Assembly: GCF_007828045.1 (NCBI RefSeq)
Contig: NZ_VITN01000005.1
Span: 314,636 to 378,635, forward strand
Source: Nitrospirillum amazonense
GTDB taxonomy: Bacteria > Pseudomonadota > Alphaproteobacteria > Azospirillales > Azospirillaceae
DNA length: 64,000 bases
Reading direction: 5' to 3'
Shown here piece after piece: positions 41,135 to 49,636 of this stretch (within the stretch, counting starts at the first letter, position 1; every line of letters begins with the position of its first letter). The position numbers were made by a program, and so were the translations under genes. A model generated the notes under the pieces. That model did no database searches and was not told where the DNA came from. It saw nothing but the letters and a program-made list of their open reading frames with translations.

Positions 41135-42538
41135 ATGTCCGAGACCAAATCCCCCGAAAAGTCTGGCGCCGAGAAATCCGGTGCCGAAAAATCCGCTGAG
41201 CGCATCGCCAAACGGCTGGCGCGCGCCGGCCTATGCTCCCGCCGCGATGCCGAGCGCTGGATCGCCGACGGCCGCGTGGCCGTGAACGGCCAGGTGCTGA
41301 CCTCGCCCGGCGTGAACGTGCAGCCCGGCGACCGCATCGTCGTCGATGGCCAGGTTCTGCCCGAGCAGGAGCCAACGCGCGTCTGGCGCTATCACAAGCC
41401 CGCCGGCCTGGTGACCACGGCCCGTGACGAGTTGGCCCGCGCCACGGTGTTCGACCGCCTGCCCGACGGCATGCCACGGGTCATCTCCGTCGGCCGGCTG
41501 GACCTGAACACCGAGGGCCTGCTGCTGCTGACCAACGACGGGGAACTGGCCCGGCACCTGGAGCTGCCGTCCACCGCCTGGCCCCGCCGCTACCGGGTGC
41601 GCGTGCACGGGACGCCGGACACCGCCAAGCTGGCCAAGCTGGCGGAGGGTATCTTCGTCGACGGCATCGAGTACGGCCCCATCGAGGCCGTGCTGGATCG
41701 GGAGCAGGGCAGCAACGCCTGGCTGACCATGACCCTGCGCGAAGGCAAGAACCGCGAGATCCGCAAGGTGCTGGAGCACCTGGGCCTGACGGTGAACCGC
41801 CTGATCCGCGTCGCCTACGGGCCGTTCCAGCTGGGCAAGCTGGAAAAGGGTGAGGTGGAGGAAGTGCCGCGCCGCGTGCTGCGCGACCAGCTGCCCCAGT
41901 TCTTCCCCAAGGAAAGCGCCCAGGACCGCAAGGAGGCGCGCGCCACCAAGTCCGCGGCCGAGATGCCAACCCTGCGCTTCGACAAGGCGCCCAAGGCCAA
42001 GCCCGCCCCGTCGGGGAAGTCGCCGACAAAGGCGAGCCCCGCGAAGACCGCGCCGGCCCGTACCCGGCGCGAGGACACGGCCGAAGCGCCGCGCCCCATC
42101 CGCGCCCCGGCCCGCACCGGCGCCCGCACCGTGGAGCGCCCGTCGGCCCAAGCGGACGTGGTTACGCGCACCAGGCGTCCGCCATCGACCGGCGACAGCG
42201 CCGCGGACAAGGCGCGCGCGCTGGCCCACGCCCTGGACCGGGCGCTGGACGGCACGCCCGACGATGATGAGGACAGGGCCCCCGCCCGCCGCCCGCGCAA
42301 GACGCCGGTGGCCCGCACCGCGCCCAGCCTGGGGGAGCGTGTCGATAGCCGCGCGCCGGCCAAGCGCGCGCCCACCAAGCGCCAAGACGCCAAACGGGAT
42401 GATGCCAAGCGCGGCGAGGCCAAGGCGGCCCCGCGTACCGGCAAGGCGGCGCCCGCCAAAGCCCCCAAATCGGCCGGCCCGAAGCCCACTCGCCCGGCGC
42501 CTAAGGGCAAGCCGGCCCCCAAGGGCAAGAAGACCTGA
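41135..42538 (+). CDS. RsuA/RluB-family rRNA pseudouridine synthase with long basic tail
   Basis: A 467-residue enzyme. An S4 RNA-binding domain (RLARAGLCSRRDAERWIADG) is followed by the synthase domain with the catalytic aspartate in GRLDLNTEGLLLLTNDG; KNREIRKVLEHLGL is typical of RluB. The final about 190 residues are low-complexity Lys/Arg/Ala/Pro, probably disordered and RNA-binding. The N-terminus carries a small KSGAE repeat. It overlaps rsmD by one base, making a two-gene rRNA-modification unit. Confidence 0.9.
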   Translation: MSETKSPEKSGAEKSGAEKSAERIAKRLARAGLCSRRDAERWIADGRVAVNGQVLTSPGVNVQPGDRIVVDGQVLPEQEPTRVWRYHKPAGLVTTARDELARATVFDRLPDGMPRVISVGRLDLNTEGLLLLTNDGELARHLELPSTAWPRRYRVRVHGTPDTAKLAKLAEGIFVDGIEYGPIEAVLDREQGSNAWLTMTLREGKNREIRKVLEHLGLTVNRLIRVAYGPFQLGKLEKGEVEEVPRRVLRDQLPQFFPKESAQDRKEARATKSAAEMPTLRFDKAPKAKPAPSGKSPTKASPAKTAPARTRREDTAEAPRPIRAPARTGARTVERPSAQADVVTRTRRPPSTGDSAADKARALAHALDRALDGTPDDDEDRAPARRPRKTPVARTAPSLGERVDSRAPAKRAPTKRQDAKRDDAKRGEAKAAPRTGKAAPAKAPKSAGPKPTRPAPKGKPAPKGKKT

Positions 42539-43101
42539 TGCGCATCGTCGGCGGGCGGCATCGCGGGCGGACCCTGGCGGCCCCCGGCGGGCGGGACGTG
42601 CGGCCCACCAGCGACCGCACGCGCCAAGCCCTGTTCAACATCCTGGAGCATGGCGACTTCTTCGCCGACGAGGGCCCGACGGTGGAGGGCCGGGTGGTAC
42701 TGGACGCCTTCTGCGGCACCGGCGCCCTGGGGCTGGAGGCGCTGTCGCGCGGGGCGGAGGCCGCCCTGTTCCTGGACATCAGCCGCGCCTCGCTGGACCT
42801 GGCGCGCGCCAACGCCGCCACGCTGAAGGAAACCGGGCGCTGCCAATTCATCCAGGGCGACGCCGCCAAGGCGCCCATGGCGCGCCAGATGGCCGACCTT
42901 GTCTTCCTGGACCCGCCCTATGGCCAGGGCCTGGCGCCCCGCACGCTGGAAAGCCTGGTGGTCGGCGGCTGGCTGGCCCCGGAGGCCCTGTGCGTGGTCG
43001 AGATCGGCGGCGACGACCCGTTCGAGGCGCCGCCGGGTTTCGAGGAACTGGACAATCGCCGCTATGGCGACACCCGGGTGCTGTTCCTTCGGCGCGCCTA
43101 G
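42538..43101 (+). CDS. rsmD: 16S rRNA (guanine966-N2)-methyltransferase
   Basis: A 187-residue methyltransferase. The family start MRIVGGRHRGRTLAAP, RPTSDRTRQALFNIL, SAM-site DAFCGTGALGLEALSRGA and catalytic DPPYG are all visible. It modifies G966 in the small subunit. Its ATG shares a base with the stop of the upstream gene (TGATG). The AT-rich island begins directly after its stop. Confidence 0.94.
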   Translation: MRIVGGRHRGRTLAAPGGRDVRPTSDRTRQALFNILEHGDFFADEGPTVEGRVVLDAFCGTGALGLEALSRGAEAALFLDISRASLDLARANAATLKETGRCQFIQGDAAKAPMARQMADLVFLDPPYGQGLAPRTLESLVVGGWLAPEALCVVEIGGDDPFEAPPGFEELDNRRYGDTRVLFLRRA

Positions 43102-43198
43102 TCACGCCACCCCTAGTCCCAAGACTTACTTACTCCGACACGTATTGCCATCTGGACGCACGATCCTAGGTACTATTCTCCAACCCTCTTTTTGGGGA

Positions 43199-43789
43199 AT
43201 GGTGGAGATGGTGATCGATGACGATGGGTGGGTCATAGACCCCCGAGTAAAGAAGACGCCCTTCTTTAATCTCAAGCACGGCTTGATGGATGTTATCCAT
43301 GGGATAATAGTCCATCAAACCGCGAGCCCATCCGCTCAGTCCACCTTCAACAGCTACAAATCAGCTGATCCAAACGGAGCCCATTTCTTAATAGATAAAG
43401 ACGGAACCATCTATCAAACAGCTTCCGTTACCTGGAAGGTTTGGCACGTTGGAAAAATTCGATCGAGATGCTTAGTTAACTATACGTGCACGCCATTAGA
43501 AATAAGAAAATTAAAATCTTCGTCGCAAATTCAAAAAACAGAAAGAGAAAAGAAATTTCCGGATAGATATCCTATGAATGAGGACTCCTTAGGAATTGAG
43601 ATCGTTTCCGCTGTCATAGGCGACGAAAAACACCCTAATTTTGAGACAGTAACAGATGAGCAAAACGGCTCTTTGACATGGCTAATTTCGGAACTGAAAC
43701 AGAAATTCAGCGTTCCTCCCACGGAAATCTACAGACACCCCGACGTAGCATATAAAAATGCACACGAAGCGGAGTCGGCAAGATGGTAA
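43199..43789 (+). CDS. N-acetylmuramoyl-L-alanine amidase-like protein, probable toxin/effector
   Basis: A 196-residue Amidase_2/PGRP-type domain protein. Likely zinc ligands are His39 in IIVHQTASP and His180 in IYRHPDV; GAHFLIDKDGTIYQ (60-73), WHVG (82-85) and SLGIEIVSA (130-138) are typical of the fold. Such enzymes cut the bond between MurNAc and the stem peptide. It has no signal peptide or membrane helix, so it must act on cell-wall fragments in the cytoplasm or be delivered by a secretion system. DNA is markedly AT-rich compared with both sides. ATG 43199 or 43208 may be the start. It overlaps the next gene by 7 nt. Confidence 0.75.
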   Translation: MVEMVIDDDGWVIDPRVKKTPFFNLKHGLMDVIHGIIVHQTASPSAQSTFNSYKSADPNGAHFLIDKDGTIYQTASVTWKVWHVGKIRSRCLVNYTCTPLEIRKLKSSSQIQKTEREKKFPDRYPMNEDSLGIEIVSAVIGDEKHPNFETVTDEQNGSLTWLISELKQKFSVPPTEIYRHPDVAYKNAHEAESARW

Positions 43790-44178
43790 ATCGGATATTT
43801 TTCCTAGGTATATCAATTATTTTTGCAACACCATGTGCCGCCCTTGCAAAACCAAGGAGCATAAAAATATCTTCAATTACTGTTGAAAAAACCGGCCTGT
43901 ATGAACCCGGAAGAACACCACAACCAGAAATAGAAAGTGCATGCCGGAATTTTTCAGCGACGGACAAGACAGTGTCAGCGTGGCTAAATCACTCCAAGGA
44001 GGTTTCGGAAATAAAGTACTTTTCAGAAAACATTATTACGAACTGCACCGCCACCGGGACGCTGATAGCCCAAAACGGCTTGCGGTATAATTGGGTAATC
44101 GATCTTGGTGGCTCTGCCGTAATTTATAACGAGGAAAAAAAGACAAAAATCTACCTTATTGGAAAAGAATTATATTAG
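43783..44178 (+). CDS. Exported small protein, possible amidase immunity protein
   Basis: A 131-residue protein with a clear Sec signal peptide (MVNRIFFLGISIIFATPCA, cleavage near ALA at about residue 22) and a mature part with two cysteines (in SACRNF and TNCTAT). I recognise no family. Its ATG lies inside the end of the amidase gene (ATGGTAA), implying coupled expression. A periplasmic partner next to a leaderless amidase fits the pattern of type VI amidase effectors with immunity proteins, but this is inference. AT-rich codon use matches the amidase and differs from the genome. Confidence 0.65.
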   Translation: MVNRIFFLGISIIFATPCAALAKPRSIKISSITVEKTGLYEPGRTPQPEIESACRNFSATDKTVSAWLNHSKEVSEIKYFSENIITNCTATGTLIAQNGLRYNWVIDLGGSAVIYNEEKKTKIYLIGKELY

Positions 44179-44201
44179 TATCGCACCTAAAATTCATAGC
44201 T

Positions 44202-44816
44202 CTATTTGCGAATCGCATTAACGTCCATGCCTTGGCCAACCACCCGCTCCACTAGCCCTTCCAGGTTGCGGTCGCGGATGCCCAGCTCATGCAAGTGGCG
44301 GACGGTGTTGACCAGATAGTCAACGTTGCGCCCGCTCTCCCCCACGCCCTGGCGGATCAGGCCGGCCAGCTCGTCGGGCGGCAGGCGCCCGCAATATTGC
44401 TCATGCCCGCGCAGCACGGTGAAGGCCACGGTGGGCACCCGGCTTCCCCCCTCCAGCGTGGCGGTCAACAAGCGCGGCTCATAGACCGCGTTCTGCATCT
44501 CCCGCGCCCATAGATAGTCCAGCACGCCCGGCGCCTCGGCAGCTTCCACACGATAGGCGACGCCCCGGCAGGCTCCCCCCCGGTCCAGGCCCAGCACGGC
44601 GCCGGGGCAGGCGCGGGTACCGCGATGGCGGTAGGAATAGACGCTGAAGCCCCGGTGCCAGCCGCGCACGGTGGCGAGCCGCCGCTCCACGAAGGGGAAG
44701 CCCGGGTTCCACATCAGGGATCCGTAGCCGAACACCCAGACATCCACGCCGGCGGCGACACCGATGGCGCCGTAGGGGGCGGCGATTTCAGAGGGGGATG
44801 AGGACAAGGGCGGCAT
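44202..44816 (-). CDS. chaC: ChaC-like gamma-glutamylcyclotransferase
   Basis: A 204-residue enzyme that degrades glutathione to 5-oxoproline and Cys-Gly. The family start VWVFGYGSLMWNPGFPF (about residue 26) and a catalytic glutamate in the YLWAREMQNAVY region are visible. About 25 residues precede the domain. It is convergent with the AT-rich pair. Confidence 0.9.
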   Translation of the reverse strand: MPPLSSSPSEIAAPYGAIGVAAGVDVWVFGYGSLMWNPGFPFVERRLATVRGWHRGFSVYSYRHRGTRACPGAVLGLDRGGACRGVAYRVEAAEAPGVLDYLWAREMQNAVYEPRLLTATLEGGSRVPTVAFTVLRGHEQYCGRLPPDELAGLIRQGVGESGRNVDYLVNTVRHLHELGIRDRNLEGLVERVVGQGMDVNAIRK

Positions 44817-45029
44817 GCCAGGCAGGGGAAACGACGATCATCCCTGACCCTGGACGGCTTCGCCCCTCGCCGTCAACCATCGGCAAAACGAAGAGTGCTG
44901 GCATTCCAGGCGGCTGATCCCGATCTAAGACTGAAGACCGGCGCGACGGCACCGCGCTTGCCAAGCCCATCCGGGCGTGGCCTCATCGCCTCGGCGTCCA
45001 TGCCCGGCCGCCGCCTTTCGGAAGTTCCC

Positions 45030-46139
45030 ATGCGTGTCCGCCCCCTGACCCTTGTCCTGTTCCTGGTGCTGGTCCTGGTGACCGGCTATGCCGTGTGGTG
45101 GCACCGCATGGCGACCCGCCTGCTGGGCCTGCTGGAACACAACACCGAACTGGCGCGCGTGGCGGGCGCCACCATCACTTATCAACCGCCCACGCTGGGC
45201 GGCTTCCCCCTGGGCATCTCCATCACCGCCACCGACGTGAAGGTCGCGAAGCCGGACGGGCTGAGCTGGTCGGCCGAGACGGTCAAGGCCTCCGCGCCCG
45301 TCTGGCGCCTGGACCAGGTGGTGCTGACCCTGGCCAAGGGCGGCCACGCCAGCCTGCCACGCGAGGGCGCCCGGCCGGCCCTGGACGCCACCGCCACCAT
45401 CGCCGGCGGCCGCGTCACCTTGGACCTGGCCACCGGCACCCCACGGTCGGTGCAGGTGAACCTGAACCACGCCACCCTGGTCGCCGCCCCCCTGCCGGCG
45501 CCGGAGGGCGCCCCGGTGGAAGCCCCCCCGCCGGACGGAACGGCGGCCGGTTCCCCCCCGGCAAGCCTGGTGCCGGCCGGCAGCTACCCCATCGAGGATG
45601 TGTCGGTCACGGTGGAGCGGCCGGTGACGCCGCCCACCGACCACACGGGCACGGGCCTGGCCCTGCACGTGGATGTCACCAACATGACCGTGCCGCCGGT
45701 GCGCAGCCTGGGCACCACGGTGCAGCGCCTGATCCTGGCGGCGCGGGTGCAGGGGCCGGTCCCGGCCGCGCCCACGGTGGACGCGGTGACCCCGTGGTCC
45801 AAGGATGGCGGCACGGTGGAGGTGGACAGCCTGAAGCTGGACTGGGGCGACCTGCACATGGGGGCCAACGCCACCCTGGCGCTGGACGCCAACCTGCAAC
45901 CCCAGGGGTCGGGCACGGCGGAGCTGTCGGGCCTGGACAATCTGGTGGACGCGCTGCACGACGGCGGCAGCCTGCGCGGCAATGCCGCGACCTGGGCGCA
46001 CCTGGGCGTCGCCCTGTTGGCCAAGCCCAAGGCCAACGGCGGCGCCCCCACCCTGAAGCTGCCCATCACGATGCAGGACCATAAGCTGCAGGTGGGCCCG
46101 CTGACCGTGGCCCACTACCCCGACATCGCCTGGCGTTGA
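45030..46139 (+). CDS. DUF2125 family protein
   Basis: A 369-residue protein with one N-terminal hydrophobic segment (about residues 6-24, LTLVLFLVLVLVTGYAVWW) and a large periplasmic domain rich in beta strands (ITATDVKVAKPDGLSW, VEVDSLKLDWGDLHMGA). This matches DUF2125, an alphaproteobacterial envelope family of unknown function. A Pro-rich insert lies near 155-190. Start ATG 45030 places the membrane segment at the N-terminus. It lies between chaC and tyrA, an arrangement I recall from other Alphaproteobacteria. Confidence 0.75.
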   Translation: MRVRPLTLVLFLVLVLVTGYAVWWHRMATRLLGLLEHNTELARVAGATITYQPPTLGGFPLGISITATDVKVAKPDGLSWSAETVKASAPVWRLDQVVLTLAKGGHASLPREGARPALDATATIAGGRVTLDLATGTPRSVQVNLNHATLVAAPLPAPEGAPVEAPPPDGTAAGSPPASLVPAGSYPIEDVSVTVERPVTPPTDHTGTGLALHVDVTNMTVPPVRSLGTTVQRLILAARVQGPVPAAPTVDAVTPWSKDGGTVEVDSLKLDWGDLHMGANATLALDANLQPQGSGTAELSGLDNLVDALHDGGSLRGNAATWAHLGVALLAKPKANGGAPTLKLPITMQDHKLQVGPLTVAHYPDIAWR

Positions 46140-46156
46140 AGCCAAACGCCAAGCCA

Positions 46157-46285
46157 GCCGCTCCGCCCCAAGGGAGCGAAGCGACTAGGCTGCGACCGCA
46201 GCCGCCGGAGCCTTTCGGGGAGCGTCAGCGGACTGAAAGGCGAGGATAGCCAAGGCCGCGGATGCGGCCGCCCGGCGCTTGAGGG
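46157..46285 (-). repeat. Structured intergenic repeat, copy B
   Basis: On the minus strand it reads CCCTCAAGCGCCGGGC, then GCATCCGCGGCCTTGGCT, an inner stem GCCTTTC...GAAAGGC, GTCGCAGCCTA, and a last hairpin with CGCTCC/GGAGCG. It is the most diverged copy, between the convergent DUF2125 and tyrA genes. Confidence 0.7.
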
Positions 46286-46294
46286 AACACAAGA

Positions 46295-47185
46295 CTAAGC
46301 CTGCTTGGCGTCGATGATGGACCGCCGGATGGCGCGGGTGCGGGTGAACAGGTCGAACAGCTTGTCCCCCTCGCCCCAGCGGATAGCGCGCTGCAGGGCC
46401 GTCAGATCCTCGGTGAAGCGCTGGATCATCTCCAGCACCGCCTCGCGGTTGTTCAGGAAGATGTCGCGCCACATCACAGGATCCGACGCCGCGATACGGG
46501 TGAAGTCGCGGAAGCCGGAGGCGGAGAAGCGGATGACCTCCGACTTCGTCGTCTCCTCCAAATCCGTGGCCGTGCCGACGATGGTGTAGGCGATCAGATG
46601 CGGCAGGTGGCTGGTGATGGCCAACACCTGGTCATGGTGGCCAGCGTCCATGACCTCGATCTGCGAGCCGCAGGCGGCCCAGAGCCGGCCCAGCCGGTCG
46701 ACCGCCGCCGCGTCCGTGCCCGGAGGCGGCGTCAGGATCAGCCAGCGGCCGCGGAACAGCTCCTTAAAGCCGGAATCGGGGCCGGAGTGCTCGGTTCCGG
46801 CCAGGGGATGGCCGGGCACGAAGTGCACGCCATCCGGCACATGGGGGGAAACGTCGCGCACCACCGCCTGCTTGACGGAGCCCACGTCGCTGAGCGTGCT
46901 GCCCGGCGCCAGGTGCGGGCCGATCAGGGCCGCCACGTCGGCATAGGCGCCCACGGGCGTGCACAGGACGACAAGGTCGGCGCCGGCCACGGCCAGGGTG
47001 GCGTCGCTTTCCACGCGGTCGGCGATGCCCAGCTCCGCCACGCGGGCGCAGACGGCGTCGGAGCGGTCGCAGGCCACCACCTCGGCCGCCAGGGAACGAT
47101 CGGCCATCAGGCAGCGCAGCAGGGAGGAGCCGATGAGGCCCAGGCCGATGACGCAGACGCGATTGTAGAGGGGCGTATCGGTCAT
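46295..47185 (-). CDS. tyrA: Prephenate/arogenate dehydrogenase
   Basis: A 296-residue NAD(P)-dependent enzyme in tyrosine synthesis. It has the Rossmann GLGLIGSSLLR near the N-terminus, SDVGSVKQAV, the HPLAGTEHSG catalytic region and SHLPHLIAY. Its ATG at 47185 overlaps the hisC stop by 4 nt. It is the third gene of a chorismate mutase-hisC-tyrA block. Confidence 0.93.
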   Translation of the reverse strand: MTDTPLYNRVCVIGLGLIGSSLLRCLMADRSLAAEVVACDRSDAVCARVAELGIADRVESDATLAVAGADLVVLCTPVGAYADVAALIGPHLAPGSTLSDVGSVKQAVVRDVSPHVPDGVHFVPGHPLAGTEHSGPDSGFKELFRGRWLILTPPPGTDAAAVDRLGRLWAACGSQIEVMDAGHHDQVLAITSHLPHLIAYTIVGTATDLEETTKSEVIRFSASGFRDFTRIAASDPVMWRDIFLNNREAVLEMIQRFTEDLTALQRAIRWGEGDKLFDLFTRTRAIRRSIIDAKQA

Positions 47186-48282
47186 TTGCCGGCCACCCAA
47201 TCCGCAAGGCCGGCCACGACCTCCCGCATCTCATCCTCCAGCCCGATGGTGACGCGCAGGCAGTGCGGCAACCCGTAGGAACCGACCTGGCGCACCAGGA
47301 TGCCACGCGACTTCAGCAGCAGCCGGGCGCCCTCGGCATTGGCGCGGTCGCCCTTCTGCTCCGCGAAGGAGATCAGGACGAAATTGGCGACGGAGGGATG
47401 GACCACCAGGCCCAGCTCACGGACCTGGCCGGCGAACCATTCGCGCACCTGGGCGTTGTGCCGGCGGCTTTTCTCCAGGAACTCCACGTCCTCCAGCGCC
47501 GCCAGGCCGGCGGCCTGGGCGCTGGACGCCACGTTGAAGGGGCCGCGCACGCGGTTCAGCACGTCGGCCACGGCGGCCGGGCAATAGGCCCAGCCCAGGC
47601 GCAGGCCGCCCAGCGCGAAAATCTTGGAGAAGGTGCGGGTCATGACGACGTTGCTGAACTCATCGACCATGTCGGACCCGTCGGTGTAGTCCGGGGCGTC
47701 GACATATTCGGCATAGGCCGCGTCGATGACCAGCAACACATTCTCCGGCAGCCCGGCGTGCAGGCGCCGCAGCTCGTCCTTGTTCAGGTAGCTGCCGGTG
47801 GGGTTGTTGGGGTTGGCGATGAAGACCACGCGGGTGCGGGGCGTGACGCGGGCCAGTAGGGCGTCCACGTCGGTCTTCAGGTTGGTCTCAGGGGCCGCCA
47901 CCGGTGTGGCACCGGCGAAGCGCGCGCTGATGGGGTAGATGGCGAAGCCGTGGACGGTGTGCAACACCTCGTCACCGGTTCCGGCGTAGGCGCGGGTCAG
48001 CAGTTGCAGCACATCGTCGGAGCCGTTGCCGCAGACGATGCGCTCGGCATCCAGGCCGAAACGGCGGCCCAGGCCGGCGCGCAGCGCCTTGGACCCGCCG
48101 TCGGGATAGCGATGGATCTGCCCCGCCACCGCGTTATAGGCGGCGACCGCCTTGGGGCTGGGGCCCAGCGCCCCCTCGTTGGAGGCCAGGCGGATCAGCC
48201 GCGACGCCCCCGGCGCATGCGCCTCGCCCCCGACATAGGCATGGATATCGAGAATGCCGGGGTTGGGAACGGGAGCGGACAT
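47182..48282 (-). CDS. hisC: Histidinol-phosphate/aromatic aminotransferase
   Basis: A 366-residue PLP class I/II aminotransferase. IRLASNEGALGPSP near residue 30, ANPNNPTG, and the PLP lysine in TFSKIFALGGLRLGW are visible. HisC enzymes next to tyrA often transaminate prephenate or arylpyruvates as well as histidinol phosphate, and the setting between chorismate mutase and tyrA points that way. Start ATG 48282. A repeat element lies upstream. Confidence 0.9.
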   Translation of the reverse strand: MSAPVPNPGILDIHAYVGGEAHAPGASRLIRLASNEGALGPSPKAVAAYNAVAGQIHRYPDGGSKALRAGLGRRFGLDAERIVCGNGSDDVLQLLTRAYAGTGDEVLHTVHGFAIYPISARFAGATPVAAPETNLKTDVDALLARVTPRTRVVFIANPNNPTGSYLNKDELRRLHAGLPENVLLVIDAAYAEYVDAPDYTDGSDMVDEFSNVVMTRTFSKIFALGGLRLGWAYCPAAVADVLNRVRGPFNVASSAQAAGLAALEDVEFLEKSRRHNAQVREWFAGQVRELGLVVHPSVANFVLISFAEQKGDRANAEGARLLLKSRGILVRQVGSYGLPHCLRVTIGLEDEMREVVAGLADWVAGK

Positions 48283-48475
48283 GATGCTGAGGAACCTTCT
48301 GGCAGGCGGTGGCGGTCTTCTTCTCGCGGGCGGCGGGTTTGATCTCAAACCCGCACGCAGGTAAGGATAGCCGTGAGTCTTATCAAAGCCTTATGCGAAT
48401 CGGGGGCGCATGCCCTGCGCCGTTGGGGCGCGACTCGGCGGGCTTCCTGGGACGACTCGGCGGTCTGTCCTCCAC

Positions 48476-48605
48476 CAGCGGCATGGGGTTTCAACTCGTG
48501 CCGCTGCAGCCCGCGACTGCGGGCACCAGAGATTTCCGGGAAGCCGAAGGCAGACCGGAAATCGAGGAAGCCAAGCCAGCGGATGCTGGCGCCCGGCGAT
48601 TGAGG
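48476..48605 (-). repeat. Structured intergenic repeat, copy C
   Basis: On the minus strand: CCCTCAATCGCCGGGCG, GCATCCGCTGGCTTGGCTT, a perfect 9-bp inner stem GATTTCCGG...CCGGAAATC, then CAGCGGCA closing with TGCCGCTG. Located between hisC and the chorismate mutase gene. Confidence 0.78.
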
Positions 48606-48606
48606 G

Positions 48607-48634
48607 GGCATTTGAGCGGTCACGATCAAATGCC
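48607..48634 (-). terminator. Hairpin after the chorismate mutase gene
   Basis: GGCATTTGA (48607-48615) and TCAAATGCC (48626-48634) form a perfect 9-bp stem with a 10-nt loop, 8 bp past the stop. There is no T-run, so termination is uncertain. Confidence 0.45.
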
Positions 48635-48641
48635 ACACATA

Positions 48642-49505
48642 TCAGGCCTTCCTGGCTTCCAGCGTGATGGGCAGGGCATAGGCGCCCACGGGCAGCACCC
48701 GCACCAGGGCGTCGCCCAGCTTTTCCGCCAGGGCGCCCAGGCGGGCGTCGTCGCCATCCACGAAATCCTCCACCTCGATCAGGTGCACGGACCCGCCGCC
48801 GCCCGGCAGGTGGAAGATGCGGAACCAGCCCACGGGCAGGCTGACGGCCTCCATCATGTCCTTCAGGCGGCCGCGGCTCATGTCCTGCGCCAGTTCCACC
48901 CCCAGCAGGGTGTGGTCCTGGCCCGTGGCCTCCAGCGGTACCGCCCCGAGGATCAGGGCGTCGCCGCCCTCTTTCTGGCCGGGGCGGCTGCAGAACGGCA
49001 GGCGGCCGATGATCTTGGGTGTCTTGGTGTCGTCGCTGATGAGGAACCGCCACCAGGGGTCCGTCTCCTCCTCCTCCGGCACGGGCACCACGCCCACGGT
49101 GGCACTGCCCTCGGCCAGGGCGCGCAGCACGGCCTGGGCGGTGTTGGCGGGAGCCAGGGGGGTGACGGTGCCGTAATGGTCGCGGGCGATGTCCCACAGG
49201 CGGCGGTCGTCGTCGGGCGCGTAGACGGCGACGGCGAAAGGCCCCTGGATCAGGGTCATGGCGGCGATCATCTCGCGCCAGATGCGGACGATGGCGGCCA
49301 CGGGCACGCTGCCCTGGTGGCGGGCCACCAGGCGCCGCAGGATGCCCGCCTCGCGCCCCGGCCGGATGAAGACCTTGGCGCCCGCCTTGGACTGGGCAAT
49401 ACGCTCCACCACCCGGGCGCGCCGCATGATGAGGTCATGGATGGCCGCATCGATCTCATCGATTTCACGGCGCAGGGCGTCGACGGAGGGGCTGGCAGGG
49501 GGCAT
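48642..49505 (-). CDS. Chorismate mutase with degenerate prephenate dehydratase-like region
   Basis: A 287-residue protein. Residues 1-90 are an AroQ chorismate mutase (LRREIDEIDAAIHDLIMRRA, RPGREAGILRRLV), converting chorismate to prephenate. The rest resembles the prephenate dehydratase fold in layout (VAVYAPDDDRRLWDIARDHYG, GVVPVPEEEE) but I see no clear TRF catalytic motif, so dehydratase activity is doubtful. It would supply prephenate to the downstream tyrA and hisC products. Confidence 0.82.
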   Translation of the reverse strand: MPPASPSVDALRREIDEIDAAIHDLIMRRARVVERIAQSKAGAKVFIRPGREAGILRRLVARHQGSVPVAAIVRIWREMIAAMTLIQGPFAVAVYAPDDDRRLWDIARDHYGTVTPLAPANTAQAVLRALAEGSATVGVVPVPEEEETDPWWRFLISDDTKTPKIIGRLPFCSRPGQKEGGDALILGAVPLEATGQDHTLLGVELAQDMSRGRLKDMMEAVSLPVGWFRIFHLPGGGGSVHLIEVEDFVDGDDARLGALAEKLGDALVRVLPVGAYALPITLEARKA

Positions 49506-49577
49506 GGACGGGTTCGGATTATAGGACCTGAAACGATTGAGTCTTAGAGCCTGCCCCCCGCAAAATCAAAGAAAACG

Positions 49578-49606
49578 TTGACTTGGGGTATCCCGCTTCC
49601 TAGTCA
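49578..49606 (+). promoter_or_regulatory. Candidate sigma70 promoter of metXW
   Basis: TTGACT (49578-49583), 17-bp spacer, TAGTCA (49601-49606), about 30 bp before the metX ATG. The short leader leaves no room for a riboswitch downstream of this start. Confidence 0.5.
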
Positions 49607-49636
49607 TGCAGGCTGCATTCCAAGGCCCGCCCGACG

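Larger units (their letters stand above)
48283..48641. other. Gene-free region between hisC and the chorismate mutase gene
   Basis: About 360 bp containing repeat copy C and, touching it, a perfect inverted repeat at 48607-48634 (GGCATTTGA / TCAAATGCC) just after the chorismate mutase stop. Two GACTCGGCGG direct copies lie at about 48432 and 48454. No gene is supported. Confidence 0.55.

Noticed and set aside
48421..48470. Two GACTCGGCGG copies near repeat C as a further repeat unit
   Set aside because: Only two short copies, in a GC-rich context; not enough to separate from chance.
49506..49636. Possible SAM-II riboswitch before metX, as in some Alphaproteobacteria
   Set aside because: I could not find the conserved pseudoknot sequence, and the best promoter leaves a leader of only about 25 nt.
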